A DNA stretch of 64,000 nt from an uncultured Helicobacter sp. (lineage in GTDB: Bacteria; Campylobacterota; Campylobacteria; Campylobacterales; Helicobacteraceae): NCBI RefSeq assembly GCF_910577135.1, contig NZ_CAJTLL010000001.1, positions 129,806-193,805 of the forward strand, written 5' to 3'. Of this stretch, positions 36,979-46,655 are shown piece after piece; position 1 is the stretch's first letter, and every line of letters begins with the position of its first letter. Under the pieces are notes generated by a model that saw only the letters and a program-made list of their open reading frames with translations, had not been told where the DNA came from and made no database searches. The translations under genes and the position numbers were made by a program.

Positions 36979-37485
36979 TTAAGCCTTTTTAAATGCAATT
37001 TCGAAATTTGGACTATAAAGCATCTGTGGTTCTTTCATAAAGAGACTTTGGAGCCTATTTTTAGATTCTAAAATGCAGGGCTTTTTTTGAAAATCTATCT
37101 TAAGCCTTTCAAGCATTCTTTGCACCACTGGTTCAAAGGGTGTGTGAAACTCTTGCGTATTTTGTGCAAAGAATAGAGGAGCGTGGAGATTCCCAATCTC
37201 ATAGCAAAAGTGAGCCACACTTCCCAAGTCGTGCAAACCCACGCAAATGGCAGAAGTGGGGATAATAGAGACAACTATCGCTTCACTATTTTCTAGGGCA
37301 AGTATATCTCCATCATTTAAGCCAGATGTTTTAGTAAGTTTTAATCCTATGAGTTTATTGCCTTGAGATGTAAGACGAGCGATTTTCTTATACGAATCAA
37401 ACCATTCTATTTTTACTTCATCAATTTTAAGTGCTGTAGAATCTATATGCTTGATATTGCCACAAATTTTTTCTACAATTATCAA
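36979..37485 (-). CDS. ureE: Urease accessory nickel metallochaperone UreE
   Basis: About 168 residues if started at the TTG at 37485, whose T-T-G overlaps the ureI TGA stop (TTGA). That start gives MIIVEKICGNI, matching the H. pylori MII(V/E) beginning and its 170-residue length; no ATG exists at this position. UreE passes nickel to UreG. The conserved GLHDLGSVAHFCYEIGNLHAPLFF block with the metal-binding His is near residue 92. There is no His-rich tail, as in other Helicobacter. Confidence 0.9.
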   Translation of the reverse strand: MIIVEKICGNIKHIDSTALKIDEVKIEWFDSYKKIARLTSQGNKLIGLKLTKTSGLNDGDILALENSEAIVVSIIPTSAICVGLHDLGSVAHFCYEIGNLHAPLFFAQNTQEFHTPFEPVVQRMLERLKIDFQKKPCILESKNRLQSLFMKEPQMLYSPNFEIAFKKA

Positions 37486-37994
37486 TGCCAATATCCCAAA
37501 AAGAACAGCCAAGCAGGGATTAAAGCTGTGAAAATACCCTCTAAAATTGCCAAATAAGGCGTCCATTTCAATGTAATTTTAAGTACACATTCTACAAAAC
37601 CTATGAACCATAGCACTCCCCAAGCAAGCCATATACACATAAAAGCCTTTTCTTGAAAGCTCTCACCATAGCTAAGTAAAGCCGCGGGGATAGTATTTAG
37701 CGCTACAAATAGGCTATACCAGCCATACGCCCTTAAATCGAGGTTAAAAAGCAAATTACAAGCGATAAACAAATACGTAAATCCAAAAAGTAAGCTCATC
37801 GCCGCTGCATAAAAAGACTGAATCTCAGCAGAGGTTGCGCTCGCGCATATTACAAGAATAATGCTTGTAGTGATGGATAAAAAAGCGACAAAAAGATTCA
37901 TAATAGCTGTGGTTTTTGCATCAATATTACTTAAGCGGCAAATGCCATTATTAATAAGCACAGCCCCAACATAGAGTAAAACAAGAGCTAGCAT
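37482..37994 (-). CDS. ureI: Inner-membrane urea channel UreI
   Basis: A 170-residue AmiS/UreI family protein with six predicted membrane helices, including MLALVLLYVGAVLINNGIC, LLFGFTYLFIACNLLF and the Trp-rich GYSLFVALNTIPAALLSYGE and WLAWGVLWFIGF segments that line the urea pore. It is about 25 residues shorter than H. pylori UreI, mainly in the periplasmic loops, which lack the several histidines that help acid gating there. Gating therefore needs testing. It lies 9 bases after ureB. Confidence 0.93.
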   Translation of the reverse strand: MLALVLLYVGAVLINNGICRLSNIDAKTTAIMNLFVAFLSITTSIILVICASATSAEIQSFYAAAMSLLFGFTYLFIACNLLFNLDLRAYGWYSLFVALNTIPAALLSYGESFQEKAFMCIWLAWGVLWFIGFVECVLKITLKWTPYLAILEGIFTALIPAWLFFLGYWH

Positions 37995-38003
37995 TTACTT
38001 CTC

Positions 38004-39713
38004 CTAAAATAAGCTATAAAGTTGTCCTAGAGGGACTTTATCTACACTTTTTGAGGTGATTGTTTGATTATTGATTTTTACTTCATAGGTTTGAGGATTG
38101 ACTTCTATATGCGTGATAATATCATTATGCTTCATATCTTTTTTACCGATTTTACGGCAGTTTTTGACAGGCAGAATTCTTTTTTGCAAGCCTAATGTTT
38201 CTTGAATCTTTAAGTCATAAGCAGCTTGTGAAACAAAGGTGATGCTTGTATCATATTTTGCCTTTCCTTCTGCCCCAAACATCTTTGCATACACTACAGG
38301 CTGAGGAGTGGGGATAGAAGCATTTGCATCGCCAATTTTTGCCGCTACAATCATTCCATTTTTGATAATCATTTCAGGCTTTACACCAAAAAATGCAGGT
38401 TTATAAAGCACCAAATCAGCAAATTTACCCACCTCAACAGAGCCTACATAATCAGCAATGCCTGATGCAATAGCTGGGTTTATGGTGTATTTTGCAATGT
38501 ATCTTTTGATTCTAAAATTATCATTTTCGCCTTGCTCTTCCTTAAGGCTTCCAAATTCATTTTTGCATTTATCTGCGACTTGCCATGTCCTTATGATAAC
38601 CTCTCCTACCCGTCCCATTGCTTGGGAATCCGAACTTGTGATAGAAAACACCCCCATATCGTGTAGCACATCTTCTGCGGCAATACTTTCAGGTCTAATC
38701 CTACTATCTGCAAAGGCTACATCTTCTTTGATATTTTTATCTAAATGATGGCATACCATAAGCATATCTAAATGTTCATCAAGTGTATTTTTAGTAAATG
38801 GAAGCGTTGGGTTTGTGGAGGCAGGGAGGACATTTGCCTCTCCTGCGGCCTTAATAATATCTGGAGCGTGTCCGCCTCCTGCTCCTTCTGTGTGGAAAGT
38901 ATGAATCGTTCTACCAGCTATGGCTTTAAGTGTATCTTCAACAAAGCCGCTTTCATTAAGCGTATCTGTATGTATGGCTACTTGCACATCGTAACGTTCT
39001 GCTACATTTAAGGCGTGATTGATTGCAGCAGGAGTGGAACCCCAATCCTCGTGTATTTTTAAGCCTATGGCACCAGCTTGTATTTGTTTGCTTAGGGCAC
39101 TTTCACTTGAGCTATTTCCTTTACCCAAAAAGCCAAGATTCATTGTATAGGATTCAGCGGCTTTAAGCATACTTTTTATATTCACCTCTCCATTTGTGCA
39201 GGTTGTAGCATTTGTCCCAGCAGCTGGTCCTACCCCTCCTCCTATCATTGTAGTAACCCCGCTATAAAGGGCAGTTGGAATCTGTGTAGGAGAGATAAAG
39301 TGAATATGCGTATCAACGCCTCCAGCAGTGAGTATAAGCCCTTCTCCTGCCACAACTTCAGTATTAGTCCCAACAATCATATTTTCCCCTACACCATCTT
39401 GCGTATCTGGATTCCCGGCTTTGCCAATACCTACGATTTTGCCTTCTCTTATACCAATATCAGCTTTATAAATACCTGTATAGTCAATAACAACTACATT
39501 TGTAATCACTAAATCAAGCATATTTGGATAATCACTCGCACATTGTGCCATACCATCACGTATTGTCTTGCCCCCGCCAAATTTAATCTCCTCTCCATAG
39601 AGGGTATAATCTTTCTCAATTTCTGCAAGCAAATGTGTATCTGCTAACCTTATTCTATCCCCGGTTGTAGGACCATACATCGAAGCATATTCTTTTCTTG
39701 AAATTTTTTTCAT
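38004..39713 (-). CDS. ureB: Urease alpha subunit (catalytic)
   Basis: A 569-residue catalytic subunit (UreB in Helicobacter naming). Nickel ligands and the carbamylated Lys are in [24 protein letters not shown], and [17 protein letters not shown]; the flap Cys lies in LMVCHHLDK. It hydrolyses urea to ammonia and carbamate, giving acid resistance and nitrogen. The length matches H. pylori (569). AAGGAAAG precedes the ATG, 15 bases after ureA. The three following genes are tightly linked. Confidence 0.99.
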   Translation of the reverse strand: MKKISRKEYASMYGPTTGDRIRLADTHLLAEIEKDYTLYGEEIKFGGGKTIRDGMAQCASDYPNMLDLVITNVVVIDYTGIYKADIGIREGKIVGIGKAGNPDTQDGVGENMIVGTNTEVVAGEGLILTAGGVDTHIHFISPTQIPTALYSGVTTMIGGGVGPAAGTNATTCTNGEVNIKSMLKAAESYTMNLGFLGKGNSSSESALSKQIQAGAIGLKIHEDWGSTPAAINHALNVAERYDVQVAIHTDTLNESGFVEDTLKAIAGRTIHTFHTEGAGGGHAPDIIKAAGEANVLPASTNPTLPFTKNTLDEHLDMLMVCHHLDKNIKEDVAFADSRIRPESIAAEDVLHDMGVFSITSSDSQAMGRVGEVIIRTWQVADKCKNEFGSLKEEQGENDNFRIKRYIAKYTINPAIASGIADYVGSVEVGKFADLVLYKPAFFGVKPEMIIKNGMIVAAKIGDANASIPTPQPVVYAKMFGAEGKAKYDTSITFVSQAAYDLKIQETLGLQKRILPVKNCRKIGKKDMKHNDIITHIEVNPQTYEVKINNQTITSKSVDKVPLGQLYSLF

Positions 39714-39728
39714 ATCTTTCCTTTTTAC

Positions 39729-40406
39729 TTATTCTGCGAAGTTTTGCTTTTGTGCGATTTTTATAGCTTTTTGCTCATTTTCTTGGTTAATAACCCCATT
39801 TGTTAGGTCGTTAAATCCTATTATCTTTTTCTTGCCTCCAAACTCTATAAGCTCCACATTTTTAACCTCTCCGGGTTCAAATCGCACAGAAGTTCCCGAA
39901 GCTATATTAAGACGTCTCCCAAAGGCTTTTTGTCTATCAAATTTTAAATATCTATTTACTTCAAAAAAATGGAAATGTGAGCCTACTTGTATAGGTCTAT
40001 CCCCTTGGTTGCTTACTTTGAGAGATATACATTCTTTATTGACATTGAGGAGTATATCTTCATCTTTTAAGATATACTCTCCGGGTTTTAGCTTTCCATT
40101 GTCTTGTATAGGATTGTGGATTGTTACAAGCTTAGTGCCATCGGGGAAGGTAGCTTCTACTTGCACTTCGTGGAGCATATAGGCTACACCATCAAGCACA
40201 TCTTCAGTCTTTAGTATTTCTCTACCATAGCTCATAAGCTCAGCCACACTTTTATTTCCTTCTCGTGCGAGTTCCATAATCTCCATACTAAGCAGCGCTA
40301 AAGCTTCGACATAATTAAGCTTAATACCTCTTTCTTTCCGTTTTTTTGCAAGATCCCCAGCATAGTGGAGCATAAGTTTATCTGTTTCTTTGGGTGTTAA
40401 ATGCAT
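39729..40406 (-). CDS. ureA: Urease gamma/beta fusion subunit
   Basis: A 225-residue fusion of the gamma domain (residues 1-100: [31 protein letters not shown]) and the beta domain (about 105-225: [37 protein letters not shown]). This fusion is characteristic of Helicobacter; most bacteria have separate genes. It is the first gene of the operon, with about 200 bases of upstream AT-rich leader. It forms the structural enzyme with UreB. Confidence 0.98.
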   Translation of the reverse strand: MHLTPKETDKLMLHYAGDLAKKRKERGIKLNYVEALALLSMEIMELAREGNKSVAELMSYGREILKTEDVLDGVAYMLHEVQVEATFPDGTKLVTIHNPIQDNGKLKPGEYILKDEDILLNVNKECISLKVSNQGDRPIQVGSHFHFFEVNRYLKFDRQKAFGRRLNIASGTSVRFEPGEVKNVELIEFGGKKKIIGFNDLTNGVINQENEQKAIKIAQKQNFAE

Positions 40407-40609
40407 TGTAATCCTTAATATAAAACTTTGCTTTATTAATTAAATCTTGAGAATCCTAATATTTAGGAAATAATGCTCTTTTTATGGCTTAAACTAGGCT
40501 TTTATTATGTGGGAATTGCCACTATTATATGCTACAAACAAGCTATTTATGTAAAATATGCAAATACTCTATTGTAGAATCTTGTTTGCACACACGTTTA
40601 GAATCAGCC

Positions 40610-41100
40610 TTAAAAACGCTGGTATTTTTGGCTTTTAAGCGCATATTTACCATATTTTTCAAAGATTTGTTTAATCTGTTCTAAGCTTAATAATCCCTCA
40701 TCATTGTAGCTTAAAAAAATCCATTCAAAATGTGCGTTTTTGATAAGCGATTCTAACTCATTTGCTACTTTTGCTTTCTTACACCAATGTGATTTTGATA
40801 TGTTCTTAAGCCTGTTTTGCCCTGCGGGATAAAGTCATCATAGAGGGCAATGGTGTTTAAAAGATGATAGTTTGCCCCATACTCTCTAGCATTATAAGGA
40901 GGGTCTAAGTAAAGAATATCACCACTAATGCTCTTAATAAGCATATTAGCGTCCTCATTAAATACTAAATGTTGATTTTCATTACATTCAAAATAAGCAG
41001 GGGTTATAAACATTTGCCTTGTGGCACTTTTTTAAGATGCTTTAAAAACGCTCCATAAACAGAAGCGGTATTCGCCACGCTATCAGCAGTTTCTAAAGAT
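40610..41100 (-). pseudogene. Broken D12-class adenine DNA methyltransferase
   Basis: The minus strand reads ADSVANTASVYGAFLKHL, then ISGDILYLDPPYNAREYGANY (DPPY catalytic motif), then TGLRTYQNH. A stop follows near 40765. The sense then continues in another frame as KKAKVANELESLI, FEWIFLSYNDEGLLSLEQIKQIF and KYQRF to a TAA at 40610-40612. The AdoMet-binding N-terminal half (FxGxG) is absent, since the frame runs straight into the HNH gene's 3' end. The gene is therefore both truncated and frameshifted and cannot be active. Confidence 0.78.
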
Positions 41101-41781
41101 TTATTTTTGATAAATATGTTGATAATGGTATTTTAAAAATGCTTCTCTGCCATTGGTTGGCAAATTTTCAATAATTTTTCCATTAAAAAGATTTAATTTA
41201 TTAAGATATGCTCTAGTGCTTCTATCCATTTTCTTTGAAAATAAAATCTCTCTATCTTGCGCAAAAGTGATAAGTCCTACACTTTTATCAAAAAGTTTAT
41301 CAAACAATGGTGATAGCAACAATCCATTACACACATCAAGCCTTTCTTGATGACTGCAAAACACCCAAGGCTTAATATGTGATGCAATAAGAAGTTTTAA
41401 ATCTTGTATATGTGTAATAGGGCATTCTTTTAATGTCTGTATTAATGCTTTTCTAAAATCTTGTTGCCCAATTCTTATATTTTGTAGGCTTTGACTTTCT
41501 GTAAGATTCCTTGTTTTTATCTGCTTAGAATCTAGAATAATTTGTATATCTGCATTCTTATTTTCTATATCATTAATAAAGCTTCTAAGCGCATATATGC
41601 CATAGGCAATTCTTATAAACTTTGGATTTCTTTGACAACGTTCTTGAATGGTGTTATTAGGCGTTTTTCCGCTTATCTCATTTTTGTCCTTATAGTGCCA
41701 AATATATTCATATAAGCATTTCAACGAGGCAAATTCCCCATTTTCTAGCATTACTTTTTCTATCGCCTCATCATAAGTCAT
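41101..41781 (-). CDS. HNH restriction endonuclease
   Basis: A 226-residue protein with an N-terminal HARE-HTH-like DNA-binding segment (MTYDEAIEKVMLENGEFAS, NPKFIRIAYGIYAL) and a C-terminal HNH nuclease motif (LKLLIASHIKPW, then ERLDVCNGLLLSPLFDKLFD and VGLITF), typical of type II HNH restriction enzymes. Its former methyltransferase partner downstream is broken. The recognition site is unknown. If the nuclease is active without its methylase, protection must come from elsewhere, or the enzyme is itself silent. Confidence 0.85.
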   Translation of the reverse strand: MTYDEAIEKVMLENGEFASLKCLYEYIWHYKDKNEISGKTPNNTIQERCQRNPKFIRIAYGIYALRSFINDIENKNADIQIILDSKQIKTRNLTESQSLQNIRIGQQDFRKALIQTLKECPITHIQDLKLLIASHIKPWVFCSHQERLDVCNGLLLSPLFDKLFDKSVGLITFAQDREILFSKKMDRSTRAYLNKLNLFNGKIIENLPTNGREAFLKYHYQHIYQK

Positions 41782-41796
41782 TTCAAGCCCCCATTT

Positions 41797-41898
41797 TTAT
41801 ATTATCTTAATAAACTCTGTAATATTTACCCATCGTGAAAACCCCATACTATCTGGTTTGGCAAGCTCTAAAAATAAATCCATTTTTGTCTTTTTCAT
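41797..41898 (-). pseudogene. Short ORF resembling the N-terminus of an RM-associated protein
   Basis: A 33-codon frame beginning MKKTKMDLFLELAKPDSMGF and continuing SRWVNITEF. I recall this opening from type II RM proteins paired with HNH nucleases. It ends at a TAA 15 bases before the HNH start. It is probably the stump of a deleted gene; the match is from memory and uncertain. Confidence 0.35.
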
Positions 41899-41948
41899 TT
41901 ATGTTCCTTATGAAAATATTCTAACCTCTTTGTGCTTAATGCCGCTTT

Positions 41949-41957
41949 TGCTATAAT
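41949..41957 (+). promoter_or_regulatory. Extended -10 promoter of dld
   Basis: TGCTATAAT is a consensus extended -10, 38 bases before the dld ATG, with AAGGAGGAAG as the ribosome site between. The spacing gives a short leader. Confidence 0.65.
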
Positions 41958-41995
41958 GCCCCTTAGATGACAATGATAACAACAAGGAGGAAGAG

Positions 41996-44900
41996 ATGGT
42001 GAGTATAGATAATCCCACTCCCACAGAGGCAAAAACAAAAGCAGAAACAGAGACACAAGCAAAGGCAGAGGTATTCAGGGATTTTAGAGGATTCATCACA
42101 GAAGCACAAGATGTTTTCAAAGATAGAATCTACACAGATTATTTGCGGCGGTTTGCCTATGGCGTTGATGCCTCTTGCTATGCCTATGTGCCAAAGGCTG
42201 TGGTAAGGGCATTTAATGAGAGTGAAATCCAAAGGCTTTTTAATTTAAGCGATAAATACAATATCGCGCTTACCTTTCGAGCAGCGGGGACAAGCCTTAG
42301 CGGACAGGCTTGTAGCGATAGTGTGCTTGTCTTAGCAAATGCGAGATGGCAAAACATATCTATAAACAAAGAGGCGCAAAGTATTTTTTGTGATTGCGGC
42401 GTGATAGGGAGTGAGGCAAATGACGCCCTTAAGCCCTATGGGAAAAAGATAGGACCCGATCCAGCTACGATTAATAATGCAATGATTGGCGGGATTTTCT
42501 CTAATAATTCAAGCGGTATGTGCTGTGGGGTAAAACAAAATAGCTATAACACGATTAAATCTGTGCGGGTAGTTCTCAATAATGGCTTCGTGCTTGATAC
42601 AAGCCACAGGGCAGAGGAAAAAGAAAGTTTAGAATCTTTCTTACGCACAAAAAGGGGTAAAGCCATAACAGAGGGACTTCTAGCCCTAAGAAATGAGATT
42701 TTGCAAGATAGCGCCCTCTCTGCTCTTATTAAACGCAAATTTGCGATTAAAAACACGACAGGTTATAGCATTAACGCTTTGCTCGATTTTGCAGAGATAA
42801 AGGATATTCTTAATCATATTTTTATCGGTGCAGAGGGGACTTTGGGCTTTGTCTCAAGGGTGGAGTATGAATGTGTGCCTGATAGTGCCTTTAAAGCTTG
42901 TGCCTTGCTCTTTTATGAGAATCTTAATAGTGCGGCAAAGGCGGTGCAGATTCTCGCACGTAATGATGATAAGGTGAGTGCGGCAGAGATAATGGACTAT
43001 GCGTGTTTAAAATCTGCAAAAGATTTAGAGGGCGCGCCAAAAGAGCTAAGGAGCACCAAAGAAGGGCAATGCGCCCTGCTCGTGCAGCTAGAGGATACTA
43101 CGCAAAAAGGCTTAGAATCTAAAGTAGAGGCTATAAGCACACTTTTAGCACCCGCTCCTAGCCTTTTTGGGACACACTTTAGCACAGATGAGGTAGAAAT
43201 GGCTTCGTGGTGGAAAATACGTAAAGCCCTCCTGCCTTTATCGGCAAGCTTACGACCAAGTGGTAGTATTGTGATTACTGAGGATATTTGCTTTCCTATT
43301 GAATCTTTTGCAAAAGGCATTGAAGAGATTACGCGGCTTTTTAAACAATATAAATATGAGGGCATTATCTTTGGACACGCGCTCTCTGGCAATGTGCATT
43401 TCATCATCACGCCGCATTTAGGGGAGCAAAAGGAGAGTGAGCGATTTGGGGCGTTTATGGATGCTATGGTAGATTCTGTCATCGCTCTTAAAGGCAGCAC
43501 AAAGGCAGAACACGGCACGGGGCGAATGGTCGCGCCATTTGTAGAAAAAGAATGGGGAACAAAGGCATATCGCATAAATGAGCGCATAAAGGCGATTTTT
43601 GATGAAAAAAGCCTTATCAATCCTGATGTGATTATCTCTAAAGATTCTACAATCCATTTGAAGAATCTCAAAGGTAGCACGGAGGTAGAGGACTTTATCA
43701 ATCAATGTATGGAATGTGGATTCTGTGAGAAAATATGCCCGAGCAAGGAGCTTACACTCACGCCAAGACAACGTATTGCATTGCGGAAAGAAATCAAACG
43801 ATTAGAAAGTATAGAATCTAAGAGTGCGGAGGAGGTAAATGCGCTTAGGGAGCTAAAGGAGGGCTATGCGTATTTTGGCATTGAAACTTGTGCTACTTGC
43901 TCGATGTGTGCGATGCTCTGCCCCCTAGAGATTGATACTGCAAAGGTGGCTTTAAACCTAAAGCCTCAAATGGTAGGCACATTTAGCACATTTGTAGCAC
44001 AACAGACAAGTAGGCATTTTGCGAACGTGGTAAGTGCGGTAAAAGGAGGTGTGAAATGTAGCAATATGCTATTTTCTGCCTTTGGTGCGAATATAGTAAG
44101 TGAGATAAGCAAAAAGGCGCATAAGGTATTGAAAACGCCCTATATGCCTCGTAGCTTTCCACAGGCAAATGACTTTGTGCATAAACCTTTGTCATTAGAG
44201 GCAAATTTTCAAGATTCTACAAATGATACACGTATGAAAGTGCTGTATTTTAGCACTTGTATTAATCGTGCGTTTGCACCATCAAAGAGGGCGAGGGATA
44301 AGCGGAGCTTGCAAGAAGTCTTCGAATCTATTTGTAAAAAGGCAGATATTGCAGTGATTTACCCGCATAATTTAGGAAACCTCTGCTGTGGCAAGGCATA
44401 TAAGGACTATCCGCATATCGCACTAGAAAAGGCACAGGAGGCATATAATGCACTTAAAACAAGCATAGCAAAGCTTGGCGGGAATGTAAGTATGGTGTGC
44501 GACCATAGTGCGTGCAGCTATGAGCTTATGCAGCAGGTAAAAATGATAGAATCTAGAAGAGAGGGAGAAGACAAACTGCATATTTATGATATGCCTCAAT
44601 TTGTAGATTCTGTGCTTTTAGAGCGGCTTAATATCACGCCAATTGATGAGGATATAGCCCTGTATGCGATGTGTGCGACCAAAAAGGGCAAGTGGGATAA
44701 AAGCTTAGAAAGTATCGCAAAGGCGTGTGTGAAAGGCAAGGTGATAGAACATAATAAGACGCAGTGCTGTGGCTTTGCAGGGAATAAGGGCTTTACTTGT
44801 CCGGAGCTAAATGAGAGTGCGTTGCGGGAATTTAAGGCATTTTATGCAAAAACGCAACAGGAGTATTACACAAGGGTAGATTCACAAACAAGGCAGCTTC

Positions 44901-45013
44901 AAAGGGGTTTTGCGAGTTCTAGCACTTGCGAGATTGGGCTAAATGATAAGACAAATATTATATGGCAGAATCTGCTCTATTTAGTTGATGAGGTAAGTAG
45001 CCCACGAGATTAG
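41996..45013 (+). CDS. dld: Membrane-associated D-lactate dehydrogenase, FAD/Fe-S (Dld type)
   Basis: A 1005-residue protein. An unusual low-complexity start (TEAKTKAETETQAKAE) precedes a PCMH FAD-binding domain (LTFRAAGTSLSGQACSDSVL, NNAMIGGIFSNNSSGMCCG), an FAD-oxidase C domain (GIIFGHALSGNVHFI, EHGTGRMVAPF), two 4Fe-4S motifs (CMECGFCEKICP, CATCSMCAMLCP), and CCG motifs (NLCCGKAY, QCCGFAGNKG). It oxidises lactate and feeds electrons to quinone. The H. pylori homologue HP1222 is about 948 residues, the extra here being mostly N-terminal. The consensus promoter and ribosome site suggest strong expression. Confidence 0.93.
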   Translation: MVSIDNPTPTEAKTKAETETQAKAEVFRDFRGFITEAQDVFKDRIYTDYLRRFAYGVDASCYAYVPKAVVRAFNESEIQRLFNLSDKYNIALTFRAAGTSLSGQACSDSVLVLANARWQNISINKEAQSIFCDCGVIGSEANDALKPYGKKIGPDPATINNAMIGGIFSNNSSGMCCGVKQNSYNTIKSVRVVLNNGFVLDTSHRAEEKESLESFLRTKRGKAITEGLLALRNEILQDSALSALIKRKFAIKNTTGYSINALLDFAEIKDILNHIFIGAEGTLGFVSRVEYECVPDSAFKACALLFYENLNSAAKAVQILARNDDKVSAAEIMDYACLKSAKDLEGAPKELRSTKEGQCALLVQLEDTTQKGLESKVEAISTLLAPAPSLFGTHFSTDEVEMASWWKIRKALLPLSASLRPSGSIVITEDICFPIESFAKGIEEITRLFKQYKYEGIIFGHALSGNVHFIITPHLGEQKESERFGAFMDAMVDSVIALKGSTKAEHGTGRMVAPFVEKEWGTKAYRINERIKAIFDEKSLINPDVIISKDSTIHLKNLKGSTEVEDFINQCMECGFCEKICPSKELTLTPRQRIALRKEIKRLESIESKSAEEVNALRELKEGYAYFGIETCATCSMCAMLCPLEIDTAKVALNLKPQMVGTFSTFVAQQTSRHFANVVSAVKGGVKCSNMLFSAFGANIVSEISKKAHKVLKTPYMPRSFPQANDFVHKPLSLEANFQDSTNDTRMKVLYFSTCINRAFAPSKRARDKRSLQEVFESICKKADIAVIYPHNLGNLCCGKAYKDYPHIALEKAQEAYNALKTSIAKLGGNVSMVCDHSACSYELMQQVKMIESRREGEDKLHIYDMPQFVDSVLLERLNITPIDEDIALYAMCATKKGKWDKSLESIAKACVKGKVIEHNKTQCCGFAGNKGFTCPELNESALREFKAFYAKTQQEYYTRVDSQTRQLQRGFASSSTCEIGLNDKTNIIWQNLLYLVDEVSSPRD

Positions 45014-45190
45014 AGGTATATATGCCGATAAAAGAGGAGTATTGGCAAAATGTGTCTTACTGCTTCAATAGATGTAAAAGGTGGCTATCCCCCCCCTCCC
45101 TCCCGCTCAAAGATATATCTCTCACCCTCCAGCCAATGGAGGGGAACTATCCATTACGCTATAATTCCATCTGTAAGGAAGCTAGAACAA

Positions 45191-45610
45191 TCAAGGCATA
45201 AGCACGATGTAACGTTTGCTTATGCGGAGGATATTGGTGGTTGAGGGGTGTAAGATAGAGCCGTGTATGTCGAGTAAAATCGTTTGCATATCAAGATGTG
45301 TGAGATTTGCACGGAAATGATAGCCCTGCGGAAAGGTAAATTCCTGAATCTGGCAAGTAGGCATATCGTGCTTTTTGAGGCATAAAATCACCATATCTTT
45401 AAGGCTACGGGCATAGAGTTGTAGCTGGGCTTTGGCGTGGAGTGTGCTATGTGTATATGAGCGATGATAAGACTGATGGAGATAAAAGGTGGAAGCAAGT
45501 CCTATGGAGACGATAAGCAAAATAGCATATATGATATAGAATCCTCCACGTTTTGAGCTTTGTTGGAATTTGTCCTCGTATGGAGTAGGTGGTAGGCTAG
45601 CAAGATTCAA
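45191..45610 (-). CDS. Minor pseudopilin-like protein without Glu+5
   Basis: A 139-residue protein with a basic leader KRGG, then FYIIYAILLIVSIGLAS. The GG-F cut site and the following helix fit a class III signal, but position +5 is Tyr instead of Glu. That is a feature of tip minor pseudopilins such as GspK. Two cysteines (CLKKHDMPTC) probably form a disulfide. It overlaps the next pseudopilin gene by 4 bases and ends the cluster. Confidence 0.65.
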   Translation of the reverse strand: MNLASLPPTPYEDKFQQSSKRGGFYIIYAILLIVSIGLASTFYLHQSYHRSYTHSTLHAKAQLQLYARSLKDMVILCLKKHDMPTCQIQEFTFPQGYHFRANLTHLDMQTILLDIHGSILHPSTTNILRISKRYIVLMP

Positions 45611-46362
45611 GGCAGCACCTCGATCATATCATCAAGCCATACGCCCCCACTCTCACAATGAGCTTTTACAGGGGCTTTGATACAAAGATGAAGCTCTAGG
45701 AAAGTGCCTTGAGGGAGATTAATGGAGGTGGCAGTAAAAGAGAGAACATCAAAGATGAGCGGAGCACTATTAAGCATTAAGGTATTATCGTGTAGTGCAA
45801 GGCGATGGGAACGTATGGGGAGGATTAGACGTGGGGGGTGTGTAGGCTTATCATCAAGGCGGAGGGCATTAGTATAGACTTGCGCAATATGGTATATCTT
45901 AAAAGGCTCTTTAGGCTGGGTGATGAGATAGACTTCCTGTCCGCTCTGCCAACCTTTGAGTTGCGTGAAAGTAAATGTATCATCATAATGAGATTCTATA
46001 AGAAGGGAGGCATTAGGCAGGAGTGTGTCTCCATCTAGGGATTGGGTGGTATTTTTCACACCGCCGCCAAAGAGGAGAGGCTGTGAGAAAGTAGCAAAAA
46101 GAAGCGTGGAGGTGGGGGAGTGCGGGGGTGCGCCATTATCTGCGGTGATAGAATCAATAATGGCATATTGGAGGAGATTCTCAATCTTTAGCAGGGCAAG
46201 ACGTGGACTTGTGTCGCTTAAGGCTCTTGTGTAGGCGAGATTCTTACTGATACTAAGCAACATAGAGCTGCAAATAATGCCAATAACGCCTAGAATAACA
46301 ATGCTAAGCAAGGCTTCAAAGAGTGAAAAGGCGCTGTGTGTGGAGCGTGAGGAGAAAGACAT
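45607..46362 (-). CDS. Pseudopilin (PulJ/GspJ-like)
   Basis: A 251-residue protein with a prepilin-type N-terminus: a STHSA leader, then FSLFEALLSIVILGVIGIICSS, Phe+1 and Glu+5 after Ala. The long C-terminal beta-rich part with SLLIESHYDDTF and RSHRLALHDNTLML resembles GspJ. It overlaps the flanking pseudopilin genes by 4 and 1 bases, which indicates one transcript. The function is unknown in Helicobacter, whose DNA uptake uses a ComB type IV secretion system. Confidence 0.75.
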   Translation of the reverse strand: MSFSSRSTHSAFSLFEALLSIVILGVIGIICSSMLLSISKNLAYTRALSDTSPRLALLKIENLLQYAIIDSITADNGAPPHSPTSTLLFATFSQPLLFGGGVKNTTQSLDGDTLLPNASLLIESHYDDTFTFTQLKGWQSGQEVYLITQPKEPFKIYHIAQVYTNALRLDDKPTHPPRLILPIRSHRLALHDNTLMLNSAPLIFDVLSFTATSINLPQGTFLELHLCIKAPVKAHCESGGVWLDDMIEVLP

Positions 46363-46655
46363 TAGCGAATGTCAGTAGGGCTATAAAAGCGCAATGTTTC
46401 AAATGTATTTGGGCTAGTGCAGCTCTGCTCTAAAATATCATAAGTGAGTGTAGGTTGTGAATGCGTGGTGATGGTGGTTTGTGCGCTATGTGGAGTAAAA
46501 AAAAGCGCCTTATACACTTCATAGGTAGAGATTCTCACACTTGGGGAGAGCGTATAGAGGAAGCCAAAGGCAAGGGTAAAGGCAATGGCGGTGATACAAA
46601 TGCCCATAACCGCATCAAGCAACATAAAGGCAGGGCGCGATGTATTGTGCTTCAT
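46362..46655 (-). CDS. Pseudopilin-like protein with Asp+5
   Basis: A 97-residue protein. The leader MKHNTSRPA is followed by FMLLDAVMGICITAIAFTLAF, where the residue at +5 is Asp, an acceptable change from Glu. The C-terminal domain is short. It starts one base inside the FixH-like gene's stop region and overlaps the next pseudopilin by one base. It is probably the first subunit of this three-gene set. Confidence 0.68.
   Translation of the reverse strand: MKHNTSRPAFMLLDAVMGICITAIAFTLAFGFLYTLSPSVRISTYEVYKALFFTPHSAQTTITTHSQPTLTYDILEQSCTSPNTFETLRFYSPTDIR

Noticed and set aside
42997-43701. 234-codon minus-strand open frame inside dld
   Set aside because: It lies wholly within the dld coding region, which has clear FAD and Fe-S motifs on the other strand. 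There is no ribosome site.
45050-45244. 64-codon ORF after dld
   Set aside because: It is built on the C8-rich repeat patch and overlaps a pseudopilin gene on the other strand. It does not look like a protein.
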